Shown piece after piece: positions 12,123 to 20,315 of a stretch of DNA of 64,000 nt. Every line of letters begins with the position of its first letter. Position 1 is the stretch's first letter. The notes below the pieces were generated by a model. The model saw only the letters and a list, made by a program, of their open reading frames with translations. It was not told where the DNA came from and ran no database searches. Made by a program: the position numbers and the translations under genes. Source of the stretch: Amaranthus tricolor (Eukaryota > Streptophyta > Magnoliopsida > Caryophyllales > Amaranthaceae). Where the stretch lies: NCBI RefSeq assembly GCF_026212465.1, contig NC_080047.1, positions 40,387,922 to 40,451,921 on the forward strand, written 5' to 3'.

Positions 12123-13367
12123 ATGACTGAGGTTGTGAGGAAAAATCAGCGTATAACCATGTATAAGAAATGGTTATATGCGCAGAATAAGGCCGAAAAC
12201 GAACAATATCTAGTGGATTGGCCTAAGGTATGGGAGGATGATGAAAGTGAATGGGAAGGGAACGAAGTAGAAAAGGGTGAGGATGAAGTAGCTGAGGAAA
12301 GGGAGGATGAAGTGGCTGAGGAGGGTGACGGTGTGGCGGTCGAAGAGGATGTGGCCGAAGTGGGTGAGGAGGGTGTAATTTGGGATGGGAATGATTTCTT
12401 TACTCGTCGTTTTTATAACCCATTTTCCGCCTTTTTCGGTTCCAGTGTGATTTATAATCATATTGTTTTAAATGATTTTCCAAAGTTTATCAACGGCGAT
12501 GAAATTGATTTTTACGAGGGAGTTTTTTCATTAGCTTTTTGGTATAAAAATCACAAATCTGTAGAATTGAGATATCTGCCCAATTATAGGTCTTGGAATG
12601 CATACAAATTAACAAGAGAATCATTAGCAATTGTACAAGCACTTGTTAATTGTATTCTTGATCATATAATTGGTGATAAGCCTCATGGAGGGTTGAATGA
12701 TTTTAGAAATTATAAGATTTCTCAGTTTGTTGAAAACCATGTCGGTTCCAAAAAAGTTAAATTTTGGGTGGATTTGATAAATCCAAAGGAGGGTGCAGCT
12801 GGATTAAGCCAAGACATGGAGGACTTTATAGATGTTTTGGACAAGTTATTCGAATGTGGTACTCCCGATGCTGAGTTGCTAGAGTTGCCTAAAATGTTAC
12901 GAGCTACCCTAATTAATGCTAAAGGTTGGGAAGCGTTAGTTTTACGCAATTATCTGGCGTTATGGGATGCGGAGGAAAGGGTTGCATTTTATGTCAACCT
13001 TTATCACCGGTATGTCAATGATGACTTGATGAAGGTGGAGTTGACTAGTTGTTTCAAAGCTGCATTCCATTTTCGTTTAGGCGTTCTGTTATCTTGGCAA
13101 GCCAAGATATCCCGGGGTTCTGTGTTTGATCACATTTTGAGATATCCAATTGTCCAAGACGCTAGCGATTATATCAAGTATATCGATGCCGAAGTGATAG
13201 ACATGCTGAGATTTATTAGAAATGTCTTTCATCACTATCGTCACGCCCCGGGAGGAAATTATTTGGAACTCCGACATGTCGAATGGGTGTTATCAGAGAT
13301 TTTTTGTAAAGTCCTACTGAACATATATTGTGGGATGTGCATGTTCAACACGTTCTTAAACTCTTAG
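12123..13367 (+). CDS. KEN-domain (IRE1/RNase L-like) protein, N-truncated, plus copy 1
   Basis: An intact frame of 414 codons. Residues 37-84 form an acidic linker with EDEVAEE repeats. Residues ~115-280 look like a degenerate protein-kinase C-lobe: HGGLNDFRN at 188-196 where kinases have the catalytic loop, KVKFWVDL where they have the DFG region, and DMEDF at 231-235. Residues 281-390 align with the KEN ribonuclease domain of IRE1 and RNase L: WDAEERVAFY resembles the FW..E.R..F start, and MLRFIRNVFHHYR matches the signature LLR.(I/M)RNKKHHYR. Tyr353, Arg366, Asn367 and His371 sit at the spacing of human IRE1-alpha Tyr892, Arg905, Asn906 and His910, the RNase catalytic residues. No transmembrane segment or ATP-binding loop is visible. 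The start Met is internal: upstream homology (DENV*FYSTFS, 12,059-12,122) contains a TAG, so the ancestral N-terminus of about 100 residues is lost. Function as an RNase is inferred. Confidence 0.72.
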   Translation: MTEVVRKNQRITMYKKWLYAQNKAENEQYLVDWPKVWEDDESEWEGNEVEKGEDEVAEEREDEVAEEGDGVAVEEDVAEVGEEGVIWDGNDFFTRRFYNPFSAFFGSSVIYNHIVLNDFPKFINGDEIDFYEGVFSLAFWYKNHKSVELRYLPNYRSWNAYKLTRESLAIVQALVNCILDHIIGDKPHGGLNDFRNYKISQFVENHVGSKKVKFWVDLINPKEGAAGLSQDMEDFIDVLDKLFECGTPDAELLELPKMLRATLINAKGWEALVLRNYLALWDAEERVAFYVNLYHRYVNDDLMKVELTSCFKAAFHFRLGVLLSWQAKISRGSVFDHILRYPIVQDASDYIKYIDAEVIDMLRFIRNVFHHYRHAPGGNYLELRHVEWVLSEIFCKVLLNIYCGMCMFNTFLNS

Positions 13368-13757
13368 TCAACAGGTACTTTCTAATTTATCCTAATATTT
13401 AGTGAAAATGATACTTTTGGACCTGTTTGCTTGATTGATTCCTATATCATAATTGTTTTTCTGATAAATGTGTAGATATTTTATAGCCATCTACTGTTTT
13501 TTTTATAGCTATCCCAAGTCCCTCATTTAACCAAATCTCCAAGGAGGAAAATGTTGTTTGCACTTTGTCGTAGTAAGTCATTGAGGAGATTTTGTATAAT
13601 GCTTATGTGTGAACTACATTGAGATTGTTTATAAATTGCAGTTGAAGAAGAAATCAGGCAGCTGGTAGCCGAGTCGGGAAAACTTAAAGAGCTTGTGAAG
13701 ATGCATGATAAAAGCTGTTCCATGGTCCATCTCCGTGGTGGCTTTTAAGTTCTATGG
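13368..13757 (+). other. 3' flank of plus KEN copy with apparent intron and exon
   Basis: After the TAG stop, CAACAG|GTACTT and TTATAAATTGCAG|TTGAAG look like intron borders. The following sequence stays in the same frame (EEEIRQLVAESGKLKELVK...) to TAA at 13,747-13,749. The stop sits at the same place in every copy I examined, so this may be 3' UTR, or the remnant of a longer C-terminus. Unit 2 has an extra TAG just after the acceptor. Confidence 0.45.
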
Positions 13758-13999
13758 TGCTATTTAGATGGTGATTGCTGTATGAGAGTGCTGTTTGTCC
13801 AAAGAACTATTTTGGCATAGTTGTTTAAATGATGAATATTATGTTAGTTTGATCTGAATTTAAGTTAATAGTTTGAGACAATGATATTTAACTTTTAAAG
13901 ATCTTGATTTCATGGTAAGTAATGGTGCACTCTTAAAGTTGTGCTTGTTCATAATGGACTCCTTATTTCTATTCTATTGACCTGTGTTCTTTTTTAAAA

Positions 14000-14530
14000 A
14001 GGTGCTTTTTCCACGTTTCGGTGTCTCTCGAGTGCTCATTAGTGATAATGGGACCCACTTTATTGAGCACAAATTCGAGGCCCTTCTACGGAAATATGGT
14101 GTGCGACAGAGGTATGCTCTTTCCTACCATTCGCAAACTAGTGGTCGAGGTATCGAATCGTGAACATAAGTCCATACTTGAGAAAACGGTGGACAAGTCT
14201 GGAAAGAATTGGTCTGACAAGCCTGATGATGCCTTATGAGCTTATAGAACAACTTTTAAGACTTGTATCGAGACTACACCGTTTCGTTTGGTCTACGGGA
14301 AGCATTGTCACCTTCCCGTAGAGCTTGAGCATCGTGTTCACTGGGCGATTCGAACCCTCAACTATGATTTGAAAGACGCGGTGAAAGTGAAACATGGCTT
14401 CCTGATTTAAATGAGCTTGATGAGATTCGCCTAGATGCTTACGAGAATGCCAGAGTCTAGAAACAAAAGACAAAAAAATGCCTAGGCGTGAGTTTAGGGT
14501 AGGCGAGAAGGTTCTTGTTTACGATTCTTG
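14000..14530 (+). pseudogene. Ty3/gypsy integrase relic, unit 2
   Basis: Duplicate of the relic at 9,067-9,597 with the same frameshift and the same Trp-to-stop change, so the decay predates the tandem duplication. Confidence 0.85.
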
Positions 14531-15036
14531 CTAAAGACTATTTCTTGGCAATTTTTGGAACAAAACTATTTCTTTTTAATTTTAATCTTTCACGTATGGA
14601 TTCTCCAAGTCTCATACATACCGGTTGAAAAATAAACAAGTCCCTTTTACATAGGAGCTCAAATAGCTAGTAAAAAGGATTAATTACCCATTACATCCTT
14701 ATTCCTAAGATTAAGGAAAATTAAGTAAATCTCTAATCCTTATTCTTATGATATAAACAATCTCAATGTAGTTCACACATAAGAATTATACAAAATCTCC
14801 TCAATGACTTACTACTGCAAAGTGCAAACAACATTTTCCTCCTTGGAGATTTGGTTAAATGAGGGACTTGGGATAGTTATAAAATATCCACACATTTGTC
14901 AGAAAAACAGTAGACGGCTATAAAATATCTACACATTTATCAGAAAAATAATTATGATATAGGAATCAATCAAGCAAACAGGTCCAAAAGTATCATTTTC
15001 ACTAAATATTAGGATAAATTAGAAAGTACCTGTTGA

Positions 15037-16607
15037 CTAAGAGTTTAAGAACGTGTTGAACATGCACATCCCACAATATATATTCAGTAGGACTTTACAA
15101 AAAATCTCTGATAACACCCATTCGACATGTCGGAGTTCCAAATAATTTCCTCCCGGGGCGTGACGATAGTGATTAAAGACATTTCTAATAAATCTCAGCA
15201 TGTCTATCACTTCGGCATCGATATACTTGATATAATCGCTAGCGTCTTGGACAGTTGGATATCTCAAAATGTGATCAAACACAGAACCCCGGGATATCTT
15301 GGCTTGCCATGATAACAGAACGCCTAAACGAAAATGGAATGCAGCTTTGAAACAACTAGTCAACTCCACCTTCATCAAGTCATCATTGACATACCGGTGA
15401 TAAAGGTTGACATAAAATGCAACCCTTTCCTCCGCATCTCATAACGCCGGATAATTGCGTAAAACTAACGCTTTCAAACCTTTAGCATTGATTAGGGTAG
15501 CTCGTAACATTTTAGGCAACTCTAGCAACTCAGCATCGGGAGTACCACATTCGATATAAAGTCCTCCATGTCTTGGCTTAATCCAGCTGCACCCTCCTTT
15601 GGATTTATCAATTCCACCCAAAATTTAACTTTTTTGGAACCGACATGGTTTTCAACAAACTGAGAAATCTTATAATTTCTAAAATCATTCAACCCTCCAT
15701 GAGGCTTATCACCAATTATATGATCAAGAATACAATTAACAAGTGCTTGTACAATTGCTAATGATTCTCTTGTTAATTTGTATGCATTCCAAGACCTATA
15801 ATTGGGCAGATATCTCAATTCTACAGATTTGTGATTTTTATACCAAAAAGCTAATGAAAAAACTCCCTCGTAAAAATCAATTTCATCGCCCTTGATAAAC
15901 TTTGGAAAATCATTTAAAACAGTAAGATTATCAATCACATTGGAACCGAAAACGACGGAAAATGGGTTATAAAAACGACATGTAAAGAAATCATCCCCAT
16001 CCCAAATTACACCCTCCTCACCCACTTCAGCCACATCCTCTTCGATCGCCACACCCTCACCCTCCTCAGCCACTTCATCCTCCCTCTCCTCAGCCACTTC
16101 ATCCTCCCTCTCTTCAGCCACTTCATCCTCACCCTTTTCTACTTCGTTCCCTTCCCATTCACTTTCATCATCCTCCCATGCCTTAGACCAATCCACTAGA
16201 TATTGTTCGTTTTCGGCCTTATTTTGCGCATATAACCATTTCTTATACATGGTTATACGCTGATTTTTCCTCACAACCTCAGTCATCCTCTTTCTATAGG
16301 AGGATTGTTTCTCAGCTGAAAAAGTGGAATAATAGTAAACATTCTCATCACTAAAATCAACCTTGTCTTTCAAAATTTCATTCAGTGCATTACCCCATTC
16401 CCCAACGCTAATTAACAAATATCTGTTCAACCATTCATGGGAAGAAGGCTTAACTAAAGGGACAGGAATATTTAATGTATCTAAAGTCTCATCAGAAGGA
16501 ATTTCACAAGTAAAGTTTGCTATCTCAGCATCAGATACAGAGTCAATAAGCTTTGTTACATGAGCCACCTTCTTCTTCTTCGCTTTAGACTGCCTGTTTT
16601 TACCCAT
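15037..16607 (-). pseudogene. KEN-domain protein, minus copy 2, disabled
   Basis: This copy has the best-preserved N-terminus in the window: ATG at 16,607-16,605, then MGKNRQSKAKKKKVAHVTKL, a lysine-rich start that could act as a nuclear signal (inference). It reads through without a stop for 361 codons: an N-terminal segment of about 100 residues, the acidic EDEVAEE repeats (three), and the kinase-like region. It then hits the same 19-nt deletion near 15,561 found in minus copy 1, which sends it into a short false tail. The KEN part (15,037-15,378) is therefore out of frame, and the same Trp-to-TGA lesion lies at about 15,441. As annotated it could make only a KEN-less protein. Confidence 0.88.
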
Positions 16608-17055
16608 GATTAGTAGTTCGCGACTGAGCAGCGATTTTTAATAAAGATCAATGCTGTTGAGGATGAACGATGATGATGATGATGATTGTTGATGGTATTT
16701 GGTAAGGCGTGAAGCAGCAAAAAATCGAAGATTAATTTCTGCTAAATTAAATATCGGTTATGGGATTTGGGTTTTAATTTAGATGAGTGAGATGGGGTGA
16801 GAGAAAAGGGGGAATAACGGGTGTGCGGTGGACTGTGGGGGTGGTGTCGTTCGGTACCTGACGCACTAACGGTGAGTCGAGTACCGCTGGTGGTGGGAGT
16901 TTGTCGAGTGAGAGGTGAAAGGGAGGACAGAGAAACGGAAATAGGGTAATGCACTGAATGAAATTTTGAAAGAAGACAAGGTTGATTTTAGTGATGAGAA
17001 TGTTTAGTTTTATTCCACTTTTTCAAATGAGAAACAATCCTCCTATAGAAAGAGG

Positions 17056-18300
17056 ATGACTGAGGTTGTGAGGAAAAATCAGCGTATAACCATGTATAAG
17101 AAATGGTTATATGCGCAGAATAAGGCCGAAAACGAACAATATCTAGTGGATTGGTCTAAGGTATGGGAGGATGATGAAAGTGAATGGGAAGGGAACGAAG
17201 TAGAAAAGGGTGAGGATGAAGTGGCTGAGGAAAGGGAGGATGAAGTGGCTGAGGAGGGTGACGGTGTGGCGGTCGAAGAGGATGTGGCCGAAGTGGGTGA
17301 GGAGGGTGTAATTTGGGATGGGAATGATTTCTTTACTCGTCGTTTTTATAACCCATTTTCCGCCTTTTTCGGTTCCAGTGTGATTTATAATCATATTGTT
17401 TTAAATGATTTTCCAAAGTTTATCAACGGCGATGAAATTGATTTTTACGAGGGAGTTTTTTCATTAGCTTTTTGGTATAAAAATCACAAATCTGTAGAAT
17501 TGAGATATCTGCCCAATTATAGGTCTTGGAATGCATACAAATTAACAAGAGAATCATTAGCAATTGTACAAGCACTTGTTAATTGTATTCTTGATCATAT
17601 AATTGGTGATAAGCCTCATGGAGGGTTGAATGATTTTAGAAATTATAAGATTTCTCAGTTTGTTGAAAACCATGTCGGTTCCAAAAAAGTTAAATTTTGG
17701 GTGGATTTGATAAATCCAAAGGAGGGTGCAGCTGGATTAAGCCAAGACATGGAGGACTTTATAGATGTTTTGGACAAGTTATTCGAATGTGGTACTCCCG
17801 ATGCTGAGTTGCTAGAGTTGCCTAAAATGTTACGAGCTACCCTAATTAATGCTAAAGGTTGGGAAGCGTTAGTTTTACGCAATTATCTGGCGTTATGGGA
17901 TGCGGAGGAAAGGGTTGCATTTTATGTCAACCTTTATCACCGGTATGTCAATGATGACTTGATGAAGGTGGAGTTGACTAGTTGTTTCAAAGCTGCATTC
18001 CATTTTCGTTTAGGCGTTCTGTTATCTTGGCAAGCCAAGATATCCCGGGGTTCTGTGTTTGATCACATTTTGAGATATCCAATTGTCCAAGACGCTAGCG
18101 ATTATATCAAGTATATCGATGCCGAAGTGATAGACATGCTGAGATTTATTAGAAATGTCTTTCATCACTATCGTCACGCCCCGGGAGGAAATTATTTGGA
18201 ACTCCGACATGTCGAATGGGTGTTATCAGAGATTTTTTGTAAAGTCCTACTGAACATATATTGTGGGATGTGCATGTTCAACACGTTCTTAAACTCTTAG
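17056..18300 (+). CDS. KEN-domain (IRE1/RNase L-like) protein, N-truncated, plus copy 2
   Basis: Also 414 codons and almost identical to the frame at 12,123-13,367. The one amino-acid change I noticed is Ser for Pro at residue 34. All four residues matching the IRE1 catalytic set (Tyr353, Arg366, Asn367, His371) are kept. The same upstream TAG (16,995-16,997 region) blocks the ancestral N-terminus. Two separately inherited open frames with intact catalytic positions are compatible with retained function, but the duplication is so recent that openness alone is weak evidence. No obvious promoter of its own was found, because the plus arm begins inside the gene. Confidence 0.72.
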   Translation: MTEVVRKNQRITMYKKWLYAQNKAENEQYLVDWSKVWEDDESEWEGNEVEKGEDEVAEEREDEVAEEGDGVAVEEDVAEVGEEGVIWDGNDFFTRRFYNPFSAFFGSSVIYNHIVLNDFPKFINGDEIDFYEGVFSLAFWYKNHKSVELRYLPNYRSWNAYKLTRESLAIVQALVNCILDHIIGDKPHGGLNDFRNYKISQFVENHVGSKKVKFWVDLINPKEGAAGLSQDMEDFIDVLDKLFECGTPDAELLELPKMLRATLINAKGWEALVLRNYLALWDAEERVAFYVNLYHRYVNDDLMKVELTSCFKAAFHFRLGVLLSWQAKISRGSVFDHILRYPIVQDASDYIKYIDAEVIDMLRFIRNVFHHYRHAPGGNYLELRHVEWVLSEIFCKVLLNIYCGMCMFNTFLNS

Positions 18301-18690
18301 TCAACAGGTACTTTCTAATTTATCCTAATATTTAGTGAAAATGATACTTTTGGACCTGTTTGCTTGATTGATTCCTATATCATAATTGTTTTTCTGATAA
18401 ATGTGTAGATATTTTATAGCCATCTACTGTTTTTTTTATAGCTATCCCAAGTCCCTCATTTAACCAAATCTCCAAGGAGGAAAATGTTGTTTGCACTTTG
18501 TCGTAGTAAGTCATTGAGGAGATTTTGTATAATGCTTATGTGTGAACTACATTGAGATTGTTTATAAATTGCAGTTGTAGAAGAAATCAGGCAGCTGGTA
18601 GCCGAGTCGGGAAAACTTAAAGAGCTTGTGAAGATGCATGATAAAAGCTGTTCCATGGTCCATCTCCGTGGTGGCTTTTAAGTTCTATGG

Positions 18691-19013
18691 TGCTATTTAG
18701 ATGGTGATTGCTGTATGAGAGTCCTGTTTGTCCAAAGAACTATTTTGGCATAGTTGTTTAGATGATGAATATTATGTTAGTTTGATCTGAATTTAAGTTA
18801 ATAGTTTGAGACAATGATATTTAACTTTTAAAGATCTTGATTTCATGGTAAGTAATGGTGCACTCTTAAAGTTGTGCTTGTTCATAATGGACTCCTTATT
18901 TCTATTCTATTGACCTGTGTTCTTTTTTAAAAAGGTGCTTTTTCCACGTATCGGTGTCTCCCGAGTGCTCATTAGTGATAATGGGACTCACTTTATTGAG
19001 CACAAATTCGAGG
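18691..19013. repeat. Partial third copy of the 4,933-bp unit
   Basis: Matches the first 323 bp of the unit, into the integrase relic, and breaks off after CACAAATTCGAGG. The next bases (GTGTCCATTACA...) match the kelch ORF at 19,806 instead. Confidence 0.9.
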
Positions 19014-19063
19014 GTGTCCATTACATATACAAGGTTGAAGATACAAGACGACAACGTAAGGTT
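19014..19063 (+). repeat. Scrap of kelch sequence at the junction
   Basis: Reads GVHYIYKVEDTRRQRKV, nearly the same as GVHYTVEYTRRQRKV in the kelch ORF (19,806-19,850). It lies between the truncated integrase and leader repeat L3. Confidence 0.8.
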
Positions 19064-19298
19064 AAACCCCCTTTCTGTATCTCTCAAATCCACCTCTCTG
19101 CTACACTCTCGCGGCTCCACTAACCACCGTCGTCCGCGGTATGTACTCTTGTCTTGTCGTTTATTTTTTTTATATATTATTGTAGGATTTGTTAAGGTTA
19201 AACAATTTTATTACTCTATGTTTCAAGATCTTTGAATTTTGGGGATGTTTGATTTTTAAGGTTTTGTTTTGGGAATTTTTATTTTTCCTGTTTAAATT
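19064..19298 (+). repeat. Leader-like repeat, copy L3
   Basis: Near-copy of 6,410-6,643, including the donor-like GGTATGTACT. Just downstream (19,300-19,400) a run of GGGTTTACATTTT-type repeats follows, then the kelch ORF. Confidence 0.8.
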
Positions 19299-19568
19299 TC
19301 GGAGATTTTTGATTTTTTGGGTTTACATTTTTAAGATTTTTTGTGTTTAGGGTTTACATTTTGAGAATTTTTGATTTTTAGGGTTTATAACTTTAAATTT
19401 AAATATATAGTTTAGCTGAATCCAATTCACTTTTTATTTGAGATAAAGAAAAGAAAATTATGAGATTATTGAATCAAATATTCCTAAAATTACGAGATAA
19501 TTGAATATGAAATTAGATCTCTTTGATTCAATTAAATCTGCCTCAGGGACTGGTTTACGTTTAGGGAC

Positions 19569-20315
19569 ATGGAGCAGCAGGCGCCGACAATTTACTTGCT
19601 GGTGGACCATGCGTTACCAGAGGTGGCACATGCACTATACAAGATTGAACTGCCACTTGATTTATCACACTACGACCAGATGATAGATTCTGACGGCTTC
19701 ATGACTGATTCTAAAAACATTTCTCCTGTCGTAACCTTCAAAGAGCCAGGCCTTATGCCTGCCTGCGCCTCGGTCACTCTTGGCTCCAAAATCTACTATT
19801 TTGGAGGTGTCCATTACACGGTTGAATATACAAGACGGCAACGTAAGGTTCAGTTTTTCGATACTCAACACCCAGAACTAGGAGTGCACACTGTGTCACC
19901 CTTGAATGTTCCCAAGTTGCTTCCTTGCGTGTTTGTTGCTGATGGCATGATCTATGCCCTTGGTGCTTATCTAGCTCCGATTTCGGCTGAGAGGACGCCC
20001 CTTCCCGGTTGTAAGGGTACTGGTTATTTCGAACATTACAATCCTACTTTGGACCAGTGGCAAGTCCTGTCTGACCCTCCGCTTCCAAATTCTGTGTGGG
20101 CAAATGCTTTTTTTTCAGAACGTGCCACCGTGGTAGGTCGTCGGGTTTTCATAGGTGGTCCATATCTCTATGTCGTCTTCAACTTGGATGACCAGGATTG
20201 GGAACAGCTTCCGCCTCCACAACTGGCTCGTAGATTCTATTGTGCCTCCTTCTTTGTGCAGGACTCTGCTTCCCTTTACCACCTTCATCATAGGAAACCT
20301 GTGCTATATGGCTGA
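19569..20315 (+). pseudogene. Kelch-repeat protein fragment, fused to SPT6 sequence
   Basis: A frame starting MEQQAPTIYLLVDHALPEVA encodes about three kelch blades: ACASVTLGSKIYYFGG...VQFFD, PCVFVADGMIYALGA...FEHYNPTLDQWQVL, and ATVVGRRVFIGG...VFNLDDQDWEQLP. Kelch propellers usually have five to seven blades and mediate protein contacts. Here the kelch homology ends near CASFFVQ (about 20,265); the last 17 codons are not kelch-like and overlap in another frame the first recognisable SPT6 codons. The frame is open but truncated, so I call it a gene fragment. A promoter is not evident apart from leader repeat L3. Confidence 0.7.

Larger units (their letters stand above)
9819..13633. repeat. Large inverted repeat with KEN genes, unit 1
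   Basis: Left arm 9,819-11,463 and right arm 12,011-13,633 are near-identical reverse complements separated by a 547-bp spacer. The outer border is where the match ends at TTGTTTATA; the inner border is at GGGTAATGCACTG. The arms cover most of the KEN gene plus its 3' flank, including an apparent intron (CAACAG|GTACTT...TTGCAG). The arms differ mainly by a 19-nt deletion, one 24-nt repeat, and scattered substitutions. A transcript crossing the spacer would fold into a hairpin with an arm of about 1.6 kb. Confidence 0.92.
8825..13757. repeat. 4,933-bp tandem duplication, unit 1
   Basis: Starts at TGCTATTTAGATGG. All landmarks (integrase relic, both KEN copies, palindrome spacer) recur exactly 4,933 bp later. 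I saw only scattered single-base differences, for example TTGAAGAAG against TTGTAGAAG near the 3' end and GCCTAAGG against GTCTAAGG in the plus KEN frame, which implies a recent duplication. Confidence 0.95.
14752..18566. repeat. Large inverted repeat with KEN genes, unit 2
   Basis: Arms 14,752-16,396 and 16,944-18,566, spacer 16,397-16,943. Same organisation as in unit 1. Confidence 0.92.
13758..18690. repeat. 4,933-bp tandem duplication, unit 2
   Basis: Second complete copy, abutting unit 1 head to tail. It ends where a third copy begins at 18,691 (TGCTATTTAG). Confidence 0.95.

Noticed and set aside
8825..18690. CRISPR-like or phage-like repeats
   Set aside because: The repeats are kilobase-scale duplications in plant nuclear DNA with introns and plant retroelements; no CRISPR features exist.
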